A stretch of 64,000 nt of DNA from Candidatus Ozemobacteraceae bacterium. GTDB taxonomy: Bacteria > Muiribacteriota > Ozemobacteria > Ozemobacterales > Ozemobacteraceae. Below are positions 1-8,757 of the stretch, piece by piece. Every line of letters starts with the position of its first letter. The stretch's first letter is position 1. A model generated the notes under the pieces. The model did no database searches and was not told the DNA's origin. It worked only from the letters and a program-made list of their open reading frames with translations. The DNA lies in contig DAOSOK010000018.1 of assembly GCA_035373905.1 (NCBI GenBank), forward strand, positions 1-64,000. The letters run 5' to 3'. Position numbers and translations under genes: made by a program.

Positions 1-93
1 ATCGATCCGGTGTCAAGCGCAAACTCGCTCTAGAACGCATAGTGAGAATTGCTGTCTCGCGTGACGATACTTGTGGTGTTCTCGTATCATGGC

Positions 94-102
94 TGGTATA
101 AT
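94..102 (+). promoter_or_regulatory. Extended -10 promoter for the HEAT-PilT gene
   Basis: A consensus TATAAT at 97-102 is preceded by TGG at 94-96, an extended -10 arrangement. The -35 is poor: TTGTGG at 71-76 is 20 bp away. Transcription would start near 109, leaving a leader of about 30 nt before the ATG at 140. Bases 1-93 hold no recognisable gene. Confidence 0.5.
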
Positions 103-139
103 CCCTCTAACGTCACCCTGAGGACATGGACTTTGGACG

Positions 140-2941
140 ATGATTGAAGAAATCCTGATAAGCCTGCAGGACAAGCTTCGCAGCACCGATTACCTGGACA
201 ACGAGACGGCGATCGACAAGTTCGGCTCGCTGCTCCAGTCGCAGAATACCGAGAAGCAGCGCAAGATCATCTCGACGATCTTGCCGCTCGCCCTGTCGTC
301 GAAGTTCGAGACGATCCAGAAAAAGACCGTCCAGGTCGTGTGCAACTACCCGACCGTCCTCAAAGACGTTCTCCCCGCCCTGCGCCTCTCGTCAGACACG
401 ACCGTCCGCTTCTGGACGTATTTCATGCTCGTCGAACTCTCCCTCATCGCGCAGGAGGAGCTCGTCGAGGTCGTCAACAGCCGCGAGAACGACGAGATCA
501 GGCGCCTGGCGCTCGAAGCCCTCGGAAAAAAGCCCAGCAAGGAGATGGTCCTGTTGATGCTCGACAAGATCAGCGATCCGAGCTGGATCATCCGCAAACA
601 GGCGAAGAACCTGCTGATCGGCCTGGGAGACGGTATCTACCAGATCATCCAGGAATTCTTCATGACCTGCCCGAGTCGGCAGAAATACGACTGCATCAAG
701 CTCATCCCGCTGATCCTCAAGGACAAGACGTTCACGCTGTTCCAGCGCATGCTCGAAGCCGACCGAAGCGCCGTTGTGAAACCGTACATCTGCGCCGGTC
801 TCGGCGAAATCCGCAGCGAGGCCTCCCTGCAGACGCTTCTGCGCCTGCTCGAAGACCCGTCGATGCTCGTCCGGGAAGAGGCGATCAAGGCGTTGACGAA
901 CTGGGGGCGAGAGATCGTCATGCCGCTGCTCGGCATCTTCCCGTCGGCAAGCCAGGAGACGCGTATTTCGATCATGGTCCTCATGGGCCGCGTGCTCGGT
1001 CTCGACGCGATGAAGGAACTGCAGGCTTTCTTCGGCCCCCTGACGCAGGAGTCGAAATACTTCCTGCTCACGGCGATGGCCGAAGTTCGCGATCCGCTCA
1101 TCGTGCAGGACCTCCTGCCGTTCCTCAAGGACGACTCGGTTTTCATCCAGGACTACGCGATGAAGATTCTCGCCCGGCTCGGCGTGCATGTGCTCGATCC
1201 TCTGCTCGCCTGCCTCGACAGCGAAGACGAGCAGTTGCTGCTGCCCGTCCTGCGGGTCATCGGCGAGATCGGCTCGAAGGACGCCCTGCGGCCGCTTCTG
1301 TTCATGATCGACAACAACCGCAACACGCTCATCCGCACCTGCGGCGTCGAGTCGATTTCCAAGCTCCAGAAGTTCGAACTCGTCGCGGGGCTGTTGCTGC
1401 TCAAGCTCGACGACAAGGATCTCTCGATCCGTCACACCATCGTCGAGAACCTGTCGAAACACCCGAGGAACGCCTTCATCAAGGATCTCCTCCTTGCGAC
1501 CATGGATCGGAACGCCGACGTCGCCTGGTGGTCGAAGGAAATTCTCAAGCGGCGAGACTACCCGGGCATTCCCTCGTTCCTCTCCCTCTACGAAACCAGC
1601 ACCGATTTCGAGAAGGACAAGATCATCTCGCTGAGCTCGAAGTTGTCCGGCGACCAGATCGACGCGGTCCTCAAGAAAGAGAAGATCACGATCGAGAGTC
1701 TGCAGCCCGAAAACGTCGAAACGAGAGTGTTGTCGAGAAAATATAATAAGGAAAATATTACGGACGTCAAGGAGCTCCTCTACTACCTGCACGAAGAGGG
1801 CGGCTCGGATCTCCACATCAACATCGGCCTGCCGCCGAGCATCCGCATCCACGGCGAGCTCGTGCGGACGACGTTCGAGACGATCACGCCCGAAAAGAGC
1901 AGATACCTGCTGTTCTCGCTGCTGACCGAGCCCCAGAAGGCCGTGTTCAACGAGCGCATGGAGCTGGACTTCTCCTTCGAGATCCACGACTGCGCGCGTT
2001 TCCGCGCCAACATGTTCGTCCAGAAGAACGGCATGGCGGCCGTGTTCCGCATCATTCCCAACGTGGTACCGACGTTCGAGGAGTTGTCGATCGACCGTGA
2101 CATCATGCTCAAAATCTGCAACCACCGGTCGGGCCTGATTCTCGTCACGGGCGCCACGGGCTCGGGAAAATCGACGACGCTGGCGGCCATGATCGACCAG
2201 ATCAACCGCTCCCGGTACGACCACATCATCACGATCGAAGACCCGATCGAATTCGTCCATCCGCACAAGCGGTGCGCCGTCACCCAGCGCGAACTCGGCA
2301 CCAACACCCTGAACTTCACCAACGCGCTCAGAAGCGCGCTGCGCGAAGACCCCGACGTCATTCTCGTCGGCGAAATGCGCGACACCGAAACGATGCATCT
2401 GGCGATCTCGGCCGCCGAAACCGGCCACCTGGTCTTCTCGACCCTGCATACCATCAATGCCTACGAGTCGATCCACCGCGTCATCGGTTCGTTTCCCGGC
2501 GACCAGCAGCAGACGATTCGCATGCAGATGGCGGGAACCCTTCGCGCCATCGTTTCCCAGCGGCTCATTCCCGCCTACCTCTCGTCGGGCCGCGTGCTCG
2601 CCTACGAGGTGCTGGTCGGCAACATGCCGGTTCGCCGGTGCATCAAGGAGGACAAGATCGACCAGATCCTCTCGATCATGCAGACCGGCCGGAACGAAGG
2701 CATGGTAACCATGGACCAGTGCCTCGAGGATCTCGTCGTTCGCCGCCGGATCACCTACGAGGACGGGATCAAAAACGCCGAAGACAAGAAGACGTTCGAG
2801 GCGCACCTCAAGGAGCGCGGATTCAACGTCGGCGGCAGTCCTCATACCGCCCCGGCAGCCGCGGAAAAGCCTGCGGCTTCGACCAAACCGGCCGCGGCCC
2901 CCACCCACAAGCCGCCGTTCGCCCCGAAACCCGCCTCCTGA
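140..2941 (+). CDS. HEAT-repeat protein fused to PilT-type retraction ATPase
   Basis: A 933-residue fusion. Residues 1 to about 535 are tandem helical HEAT-like repeats, with recurrent D-P/D-S-x2-V-R-x2-A turns. From about 540 the protein is a PilT/GspE-family secretion ATPase: the SDLHI segment of the PilT N-terminal domain, Walker A GATGSGKST near 671, Walker B VILVGEMRD, the FSTLHT motif, and the AGTLRAIVSQRL C-terminal motif typical of PilT. The last 35 residues are an Ala/Pro/Lys-rich, probably disordered tail. PilT powers type IV pilus retraction as a cytoplasmic hexamer at the inner membrane. PilT itself is about 350 residues, so the HEAT half is an addition. The ATG has only a distant GAGG. 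The ATG at 126 is closed by an in-frame stop, so it cannot be the start. The convergent neighbour is another HEAT fusion. Confidence 0.93.
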   Translation: MIEEILISLQDKLRSTDYLDNETAIDKFGSLLQSQNTEKQRKIISTILPLALSSKFETIQKKTVQVVCNYPTVLKDVLPALRLSSDTTVRFWTYFMLVELSLIAQEELVEVVNSRENDEIRRLALEALGKKPSKEMVLLMLDKISDPSWIIRKQAKNLLIGLGDGIYQIIQEFFMTCPSRQKYDCIKLIPLILKDKTFTLFQRMLEADRSAVVKPYICAGLGEIRSEASLQTLLRLLEDPSMLVREEAIKALTNWGREIVMPLLGIFPSASQETRISIMVLMGRVLGLDAMKELQAFFGPLTQESKYFLLTAMAEVRDPLIVQDLLPFLKDDSVFIQDYAMKILARLGVHVLDPLLACLDSEDEQLLLPVLRVIGEIGSKDALRPLLFMIDNNRNTLIRTCGVESISKLQKFELVAGLLLLKLDDKDLSIRHTIVENLSKHPRNAFIKDLLLATMDRNADVAWWSKEILKRRDYPGIPSFLSLYETSTDFEKDKIISLSSKLSGDQIDAVLKKEKITIESLQPENVETRVLSRKYNKENITDVKELLYYLHEEGGSDLHINIGLPPSIRIHGELVRTTFETITPEKSRYLLFSLLTEPQKAVFNERMELDFSFEIHDCARFRANMFVQKNGMAAVFRIIPNVVPTFEELSIDRDIMLKICNHRSGLILVTGATGSGKSTTLAAMIDQINRSRYDHIITIEDPIEFVHPHKRCAVTQRELGTNTLNFTNALRSALREDPDVILVGEMRDTETMHLAISAAETGHLVFSTLHTINAYESIHRVIGSFPGDQQQTIRMQMAGTLRAIVSQRLIPAYLSSGRVLAYEVLVGNMPVRRCIKEDKIDQILSIMQTGRNEGMVTMDQCLEDLVVRRRITYEDGIKNAEDKKTFEAHLKERGFNVGGSPHTAPAAAEKPAASTKPAAAPTHKPPFAPKPAS

Positions 2942-3083
2942 GAGCCTCCTGAATTTCCGTGAGGTCGCGCCCGAGCGGAGAGAGTTCCGAAAAGGGGCGA
3001 TGCCCGGCGGTTGGAGGAGCAAAACTCCGCATGCACCCCATTCGCGAGGCGCCGAAGGCTGGGGGCGACAGAGCGGGAGAGGG

Positions 3084-6000
3084 TTACCAGCCGACGCGGA
3101 AGGTTTTCACCGGCTTTTCGATACCTTTGAGCTTGTGCTCGCCGTGCGGGATCAGCTCGAAAATCGTGGCGTCGACTTTTGACGAAGTCGCTTCTGAAAT
3201 CACGATTTCACCGGCATCCGCAACACCCTCCAGGCGAGAGGCGATGTTGACGGCGTCGCCGAACACGTCATTCTCGCGGCAGATGACCGAGCCGGTATTG
3301 ATGGCGATCCGAAGCGCGAGTCGATGGTCCTCGGAGGTGGACGAGTTGTATTCCTGCAGGCGTCTCTGGATGGCGATCGCCGCCAGGAGTGCCTTGGCCG
3401 GCTGTTCGAACACGATCAGGAATGCGTCGCCGATCTTCTTTACGACTTTGCCGCTATGTTTCTCGAAGATCGGCAGCATGATTTCGTCGTGTTGCTTGAG
3501 CATCGTCATGACTTCGGACAGGGAGGCCTTCGCGCTGAACGCGGTATAGCCCTTGACGTCGGTGAACATGATGGTGAGCTCGAGCGTGTGGGCTTCCTGG
3601 ATGATCCGGTCGTATTTCTCCAGTTCGGCCATGGCCTGCTTGCGTCGCTCGAGCACGCTGTCGAGATGGTCGTCCGACAGGACCACCTTCTGTTCGCCCT
3701 TTTTCCTTAGGAGGCTCTGCTCCACCTTGCCGCCGACGCTCTCGATCAGGTCGACGATGGCCTTCCGGTCTATATCGTTCTCTATTGTTTCGATGAATTC
3801 GGAGAGCGGGTTGACGATGACCATGCCGAGAGACAGGAGAAAATCGGTGACGGCGCCCTTCAGCCGGAAATCCTCGGAGAAGAAGTAGCGTGCGAGGATT
3901 TTCACGGCCCGCTCGAGGATCTCCGGCGTGTCGCGCGTATTCAGGTTGTCCATGAGGGCGAATGCGACGCGCTTGTCCTCGATCTGCTCGAGGGCAACGA
4001 TGCAGCAGAGGCGAAACGCCATCGTCGGCGAGGAGAGCCCCTGCAGGATGCCTTCGGGCCGGGCCTTGAAGATAAGGCCGAGAACCTTTCCCACCCGCTC
4101 GATGTGCTCGATCTGGATGAGTTCCGAGCGCATTTTCAACAGTTCGGCGAGCATCGGCCCGAATCCCTGATGATCGGCGCTCACGAAAACGAGCATCAGG
4201 TCGAGCATCAGGTCGGCGTTGCAGATCTTCAGATACTCCTTGACCGCGAAGATCACGAAGGGCAGTGGATACCCGGCCAGCACTTCGGCGACGGCCAGAA
4301 TGTTCCGACGCGTTTTTTCGAGCTCGAGCTGTCTGATGATGCCTTTCAACTCGACTTCCGTCAGGTTGCCCCAGTGCTTCAGAGCATCGAGCACGTAGAA
4401 TCGGCATGTTTCATTCGAGTGATTGAGTCCCAGCAGCACGGATCTCTTCAGATGCGGCTTTCGGACCTTGCTCAGGAGGACGGCCAGCCATCGGGCGATG
4501 CGCTCCTCAGGATGCGTCAGCAGATTGAGGATGTTCTCGACCACTTCCCGCGAGGTGATCTCGCCGATACCGGCAAAGACCGAGTTGACACGGTTGTCGT
4601 CGCTCTGCTGCAAAAACTTGGTCACCGCCGGGACCGCTTCGGCGCTGTTCATGGCCAGGAGCGCGGCGATGATGTGGGGAATGATCGAACCGTCGGTTCC
4701 CTCTTCGAGAATGTTCGTCAGGACGGTCACGGCGGCGGGCCCCATCAGGAGGAGAATCCGCTTCGACCAATACTGGATATCCTCGCTTGGGGCGTTCAAC
4801 ATTCGCACGACAGCCGGAACCGCGACTTCTCCGTACGAGCGCAGGCAGTTTGCGGTGGCGTTTCTGACCGGCCAGTTGGGGTCACCGAGGAGGGAGATGA
4901 GCACGTCGATCAGCTTGGGGTTCGGTGTGATGCGCTGCAGGACGCCGAGCAGGAACAGGCGTTCCTGTTTGTTGCCGTTCTCGAGGATGCGAATGATGGG
5001 ATTCAGCGCGAGGCCGCCGATGCTTCCGATGGTCTTGATGACAAGGAAGCGGAGGTTCTCGTCGTCGGTCGAGAGATGCTCGAGCAGGAGGTCCAGGTTC
5101 AGGTTCTGCTTGCGGGCGAGACATTCGGACGCGTAATCCGAGACGATCCGGTGCGGATCGCTCAGACACCGCAGGAGCAGTTGCGCGGGCTCGTCGCCGG
5201 GAAGTCGGCTGAGGCTCTCGACGGCGAGAATCCGGTATTCCTGCTCGTTGCTGCTGAGAAGCCTGCGGATCAACGGGAGCGAGCGCTCGCCGAGGAGGTC
5301 CACGATGATGTTCACGATCTGGTGCTTCATCAGCGAGTCGCCGCGCCCGAACCAGGCGGAGAGGCGGTCGAAAATGCGCGGGCCGATCGCCGTCAGCAGT
5401 TCCGCGGCGCGTTTCCGGATGACCCAGGACGGATCGGAAAGACCGGTGATGAGGAAGTCTGCCGCCGCCGGCGATGAAGCGTCTTCGCCGAGGGCGGAGA
5501 TGATCGAATAGCGCATCGAAAACGAGCCGGACTGGTAATACGTAGTCAGCTCGGGGATGACGGCTTCTTTTCCCAGTTTGACGAAGAGCGCGACGACCGG
5601 GTGGTTGGGGTCTTCGCGCGTCGTTGCGAGGAGGGTGCGGAGGTCGTCAAGGATGAGTTCCCCGAATCCCAGGAGGCGTTCGAAGGCGAGCTTGCGGACG
5701 GCCCAGTTCTGATCGTTCAGAAGGGGATACAGCAACTGGGCGTTTGAAAGCGAGGTGCAGATGGAGAGAGCCCTGATCGCGTAGCCGCGAACCTCGGCGT
5801 CTTCGCTCGACAGAAAGCCCCGCAGGGTATCTCGGCCCTGCTGGTTGTCGAAATGGCCGATGACGTGAAGGATCCAGTAGAATTCGTCGGGGTTCTGGAG
5901 GTTCAGACGGGGAACCAGCATCGCGACGATGTCCGGGCCCCATTCGATCAGGGCTTTCGCCGCGGCTTCGCGTTTCCGCCATGCCTTGTCGGACAGCAGA

Positions 6001-6113
6001 TGAAAAATCGCTTCGACCGCGGCGGGGGTGTGCTCGACGACCAGGGCTTCGAGCCCCTGCCGCCAGAGCGTCTCGTCAAAACTGTTGATCAGTTCGTATG
6101 GTGATTTTTCCAT
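3084..6113 (-). CDS. HEAT-repeat protein with C-terminal class III adenylate/guanylate cyclase
   Basis: A 1009-residue protein. Residues 1 to about 790 are HEAT repeats, and about 825-1009 form a class III cyclase homology domain. The two metal-binding aspartates are visible in IMFTDVKGYT and KKIGDAFLIVF. The catalytic Asn/Arg pair is in NIASRLE, so the enzyme looks active. Class III domains make cAMP or cGMP as dimers, so the HEAT array may govern dimerisation or partner binding. Substrate choice cannot be read with certainty; adenylate cyclase is more likely from family frequency. No signal peptide or membrane segment is seen. It converges on the HEAT-PilT gene with a 142 bp gap in which I see no convincing terminator. 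Confidence 0.92.
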   Translation of the reverse strand: MEKSPYELINSFDETLWRQGLEALVVEHTPAAVEAIFHLLSDKAWRKREAAAKALIEWGPDIVAMLVPRLNLQNPDEFYWILHVIGHFDNQQGRDTLRGFLSSEDAEVRGYAIRALSICTSLSNAQLLYPLLNDQNWAVRKLAFERLLGFGELILDDLRTLLATTREDPNHPVVALFVKLGKEAVIPELTTYYQSGSFSMRYSIISALGEDASSPAAADFLITGLSDPSWVIRKRAAELLTAIGPRIFDRLSAWFGRGDSLMKHQIVNIIVDLLGERSLPLIRRLLSSNEQEYRILAVESLSRLPGDEPAQLLLRCLSDPHRIVSDYASECLARKQNLNLDLLLEHLSTDDENLRFLVIKTIGSIGGLALNPIIRILENGNKQERLFLLGVLQRITPNPKLIDVLISLLGDPNWPVRNATANCLRSYGEVAVPAVVRMLNAPSEDIQYWSKRILLLMGPAAVTVLTNILEEGTDGSIIPHIIAALLAMNSAEAVPAVTKFLQQSDDNRVNSVFAGIGEITSREVVENILNLLTHPEERIARWLAVLLSKVRKPHLKRSVLLGLNHSNETCRFYVLDALKHWGNLTEVELKGIIRQLELEKTRRNILAVAEVLAGYPLPFVIFAVKEYLKICNADLMLDLMLVFVSADHQGFGPMLAELLKMRSELIQIEHIERVGKVLGLIFKARPEGILQGLSSPTMAFRLCCIVALEQIEDKRVAFALMDNLNTRDTPEILERAVKILARYFFSEDFRLKGAVTDFLLSLGMVIVNPLSEFIETIENDIDRKAIVDLIESVGGKVEQSLLRKKGEQKVVLSDDHLDSVLERRKQAMAELEKYDRIIQEAHTLELTIMFTDVKGYTAFSAKASLSEVMTMLKQHDEIMLPIFEKHSGKVVKKIGDAFLIVFEQPAKALLAAIAIQRRLQEYNSSTSEDHRLALRIAINTGSVICRENDVFGDAVNIASRLEGVADAGEIVISEATSSKVDATIFELIPHGEHKLKGIEKPVKTFRVGW

Positions 6114-6164
6114 GGCGCGGTTCTGTCAGGATGTGCGTCTTTCGTTTTTCCCTCTCCCGGTCAG

Positions 6165-6193
6165 TTGATCTTACAATAATCTCTTCGTATAAT
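6165..6193 (+). promoter_or_regulatory. Sigma-70-like promoter for the FmdB-type gene
   Basis: TTGATC at 6165-6170 and TATAAT at 6188-6193 with 17 bp between them. The downstream ATG at 6228 has AGGAG at about 6217-6221. Confidence 0.7.
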
Positions 6194-6227
6194 CCAGTGA
6201 AACAAGCCCGGAAACAGGAGAGTTTCT

Positions 6228-6629
6228 ATGCCGATGTACGAATACCGCTGCGGCGACTGCCGAAAAACATTTTCCCTGCTCTGCAGGATTTCAGAACTCG
6301 TCGAGCAGCCTCCGTGCGAGCACTGCTCCTCGACCAGAACCCGCCGGCTGGTCTCGAAATTCCGGACGATCCGTTCCGAAGACCAGATCCTCGAATCCAT
6401 GGCCGACCCGAGCGCCCTCTCGGGCATCGACGAGAACGACCCTCGCTCCATCGCGCGTTGGGCGAAAAAAATGGCCAGGGAGATGGGCGAGGACATGGGC
6501 GACGAGATCGAGGCGATGGCCGAAGAGGAGCTCGCGAAAGCCGGAAAGGGAGAAGCCGGCGATGCTGCCGGCGCCGACGATGCGGGGATGCCCGCACCCC
6601 CGCCCCTGCCTTCCTCCGACGGGGAGTGA
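6228..6629 (+). CDS. FmdB-family zinc-ribbon protein
   Basis: A 133-residue protein opening with MPMYEYRC. It has C8-x2-C11 and C30-x2-C33, the zinc ribbon of the FmdB/putative regulatory protein family. After residue 45 it is acidic and Ala-rich, ending in a short proline-rich tail, and probably disordered. Members of this family are small and of unsettled function; a regulatory role was proposed from the name-giving formamidase operon. It has its own promoter and a good ribosome-binding site, and converges with trmL. A second paralogue with the same cysteine spacing lies at 12249-12491. Confidence 0.85.
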   Translation: MPMYEYRCGDCRKTFSLLCRISELVEQPPCEHCSSTRTRRLVSKFRTIRSEDQILESMADPSALSGIDENDPRSIARWAKKMAREMGEDMGDEIEAMAEEELAKAGKGEAGDAAGADDAGMPAPPPLPSSDGE

Positions 6630-6638
6630 CGCCGCCGC

Positions 6639-7157
6639 TTATTCCGGAATCGCCTGCCAGCCGTTGATCTGGCGCAGGGCCTCGTATACGACCGCCGCAG
6701 CCGCCGACGACACGTTGATGCATCGGGCGCCCTCGATCATGGGGAGCGTCACGAGCCTGCCGGCGTCTCTCGCCCGGTCGTAGACTTGCCTGGGAAGACC
6801 TTCCGCCTCTGAACCGAAAACGAGGACGTCGCCGGGTTGCCAGGCGACTTCGGCCCAGAGCCTGCTTCCGTGCGCGGAAAGGAACCAGACGCGCTTGTCG
6901 GCGGCCCATCGCTCGAACGCCTCGAGATCATCAAGAACGAGCGGGGAGAGTTGTTTCCAGTAATCCATGCCGGCCCGCAACAGGTGCGTGTCGGTGAGCC
7001 GGAATCCCAATGGCCTTACCAGAACCAGCTCGGAGCCGGTGGCCATGCACAGGCGTGCGATATTGCCGGTATTCTGAGGTATGTCCGGCATCACGAGGGC
7101 GACGCGCAACGGCGCGCCCTCGCGATTCAGATTGTTTCCCCTTGCGGCGTGTGTCAT
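6639..7157 (-). CDS. trmL: tRNA (cytidine(34)-2'-O)-methyltransferase, TrmL
   Basis: A 172-residue SPOUT-family RNA 2'-O-methyltransferase. The IPQNTGNIARLC segment near the N-terminus, VLVFGSEAEGLP and the C-terminal INVSSAAAAVVYEA form the SAM-binding trefoil knot and match the TrmL/YibK group, which modifies the wobble nucleotide of tRNA-Leu isoacceptors. The start at 7157 gives a length near the family norm (about 155-160). An upstream ATG at 7217 in the same frame adds 20 residues not typical of the family and lies past the divergent promoter, so I prefer 7157. No strong Shine-Dalgarno precedes either start. A more distant SPOUT paralogue is at 62072-62647. Confidence 0.88.
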   Translation of the reverse strand: MTHAARGNNLNREGAPLRVALVMPDIPQNTGNIARLCMATGSELVLVRPLGFRLTDTHLLRAGMDYWKQLSPLVLDDLEAFERWAADKRVWFLSAHGSRLWAEVAWQPGDVLVFGSEAEGLPRQVYDRARDAGRLVTLPMIEGARCINVSSAAAAVVYEALRQINGWQAIPE

Positions 7158-7158
7158 C

Positions 7159-7188
7159 TTGCAGTACCGGTCCGACTCGCAGTATAAT
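7159..7188 (+). promoter_or_regulatory. Promoter for the secreted zinc-ribbon gene
   Basis: TTGCAG at 7159-7164 and TATAAT at 7183-7188, 18 bp spacer. It lies immediately upstream of the divergent trmL start. The gene at 7230 has GAGGAGG just before its ATG. Confidence 0.68.
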
Positions 7189-7229
7189 CGGAAGACCACC
7201 GGTATTTCAAACATCATGAGGAGGCGCGC

Positions 7230-7625
7230 ATGAAGCGTCTGATCAATGTTGTCCTCGCAGTTGCTCTTCTGGTCGGCCTGTATGGGTATTACAACCCTGG
7301 TTTCGCCGAGGACGAGGCCTCGAACGGACAGGAGCAGAGCGTAAATGAAGGCTCAGGCGAGCCGTCCGGCGAATCTCCTTCTTCCGAAGAACAGCCGCCC
7401 GATGAGAACAAGGTGTATGCGTGTCCGAAGTGCGGCTTTACCTCCGACGGCCCGGGCGACTGTCCTGCCTGCAACATTTCCCTGACGGAAGGATCGTCCG
7501 GGAGCGGCGAGTCGGGAAGTGACGAAGCGAGCGAAACCGGCGGCGATACCACCGCTCCGACCGGCGACGAGTCGGGTGCGAACGATTCCGAAGTCACCAC
7601 GCCGCCCTCGGAAACCGAGGAGTAA
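7230..7625 (+). CDS. Exported small protein with rubredoxin-like zinc ribbon
   Basis: A 131-residue protein. A signal peptide is evident at residues 1 to about 26 (MKR, hydrophobic LINVVLAVALLVGLYGYY, then small residues before acidic sequence). The mature part is Glu/Ser/Gly-rich and low in complexity, with one ordered-looking patch, CPKCGFTSDGPGDCPAC, a double-knuckle C-x2-C...C-x2-C zinc or iron site like those of rubrerythrin C-termini and heavy-metal-binding ribbons. The flanks look disordered. Export to periplasm or surface is inferred. No function can be assigned. A strong terminator follows directly, so it appears to be a single-gene transcript. Confidence 0.75.
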   Translation: MKRLINVVLAVALLVGLYGYYNPGFAEDEASNGQEQSVNEGSGEPSGESPSSEEQPPDENKVYACPKCGFTSDGPGDCPACNISLTEGSSGSGESGSDEASETGGDTTAPTGDESGANDSEVTTPPSETEE

Positions 7626-7656
7626 TCCGAGGTTTCATTCCTGGTTCAGGCACGAA

Positions 7657-7690
7657 CGACCGGCCTTCCTTCGGGAGGGCCGGTCGGTTT
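7657..7690 (+). terminator. Rho-independent terminator
   Basis: GC-rich hairpin of about 13 bp with a TTCG loop (7657-7686, one G-T pair) followed by GTTT. It ends the gene at 7230-7625. The minus-strand flank lacks a T run, so termination of the converging FemAB-like gene here is uncertain. Confidence 0.75.
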
Positions 7691-7702
7691 ATAAACATTG
7701 CA

Positions 7703-8740
7703 TTATATATCGTCGAGATACTCGAGAAACCTGGACGGACGTGCGCCGGTCTCCTCCCGCCGGAGATTCAGGAACAGGTCGTGGAGGGCCGGCTGGTGAA
7801 CCCGTTTTCCGGTTCGGAAGAGGGTCAGGGTGGGGGAAAATCCTTTTTTGAAGCGCAGCAGGGTGTCGCCGGCATCCGTCGTCGCCCCGCCACCGAGGTG
7901 GACGGCCCCGGCCCCCGTTTCAAGGCCGAGCCTGACTGCTTCCGCCATCAACCGGTCGTTGGGAGCCGCACCGAGGAAGGCTTCGTCGCTTCCGCCAAGG
8001 TGAAAATGCAGAAACCCGGCGGACCTCAGGAACACGGCCGCCCCGACCAGACGACCGGAGATGCGCGCCTCCAAAAGGAAACCGGACGACCGCACCAGCC
8101 GTTCGAGACGCGCCCTGTGTTCTTCCGAAAAACGATAGAACCTGGCGGCGGCGAGCCTGCTCATCGTGGCTTCGTACAGCCGCCAGAAACCGTCGAAATC
8201 CTCTCCGCGTCTGACGACAATGCCGGCCTTGTCCGCTTTGCGGATGTTTCTCCGCTTTGCCGGGGAAAATCGCTGGAAGAGCTGTTCGTATGGGGCATCC
8301 AGAGGGACGGTCACCGTGGGCCTGTTTTCTTCGATCAGCACGTCTCGCCGAAACCAGCGATGGGTGTCGAGGAGCGGATGGAATCTCAGGAATTCGGCGA
8401 CGATGCCGCTCGTTCGGGCCCAGTCGCAGAAAGCGTCGTCGGCCATGGCCAGGTCGGCAGGGTCCGGGGCTTCCGTCAGGGGGCCGCCGTATCCATAGGC
8501 GGATTCGCAGGCGAAGAGCGGGGACGGGGAAAAGCGTTCCGGAATTTTTCGCAGAAGGAACGGGTAGAGCACGCGGGTTCCGCGGGCTCCTTCGAAGAGA
8601 AAGGCCCTTGGCGCGGCCCCGATGTCCCTGGCGAACAGGTCATGCCAGCCGTAGGTGAAATAGATGTCGCGATACTGCGGCGAAAAGCCGGCAAGATGCG
8701 CGTTCCATTCTTCGGAAGATGCCGTGACTGAGGCGTTCAT
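7703..8740 (-). CDS. FemAB/BioF2-like GNAT-fold acyl- or aminoacyltransferase
   Basis: A 345-residue protein of the FemAB-related double-GNAT class. Characteristic stretches are YFTYGWHDLFARD near the start, the central FSPAKRRNIRKADKAGI segment typical of the acetyltransferase-6 domain, GAAVFLRSAGFLHFHLGGSD, and a C-terminal LLRFKKGFSPT motif. Family members transfer amino acids to peptidoglycan precursors or acyl groups onto extracellular polysaccharide units. Which one applies here is unknown. It follows the nucleotidyltransferase by 17 bp, which favours a surface-glycan role. No membrane segment is visible. Confidence 0.8.
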   Translation of the reverse strand: MNASVTASSEEWNAHLAGFSPQYRDIYFTYGWHDLFARDIGAAPRAFLFEGARGTRVLYPFLLRKIPERFSPSPLFACESAYGYGGPLTEAPDPADLAMADDAFCDWARTSGIVAEFLRFHPLLDTHRWFRRDVLIEENRPTVTVPLDAPYEQLFQRFSPAKRRNIRKADKAGIVVRRGEDFDGFWRLYEATMSRLAAARFYRFSEEHRARLERLVRSSGFLLEARISGRLVGAAVFLRSAGFLHFHLGGSDEAFLGAAPNDRLMAEAVRLGLETGAGAVHLGGGATTDAGDTLLRFKKGFSPTLTLFRTGKRVHQPALHDLFLNLRREETGARPSRFLEYLDDI

Positions 8741-8757
8741 TCGCGAGGGTCGGGACT

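Noticed and set aside
392..3022. Long minus-strand open frame opposite the HEAT-PilT gene
   Set aside because: Composition is the antisense pattern of a GC-rich gene (Arg/Asp/Glu/Leu-rich, no motif). The plus-strand gene has clear domains.
2942..3083. Bidirectional terminator between the two convergent HEAT fusion genes
   Set aside because: Only short imperfect stems (GGAG/CTCC with an 8 nt loop) and no T run on either strand.
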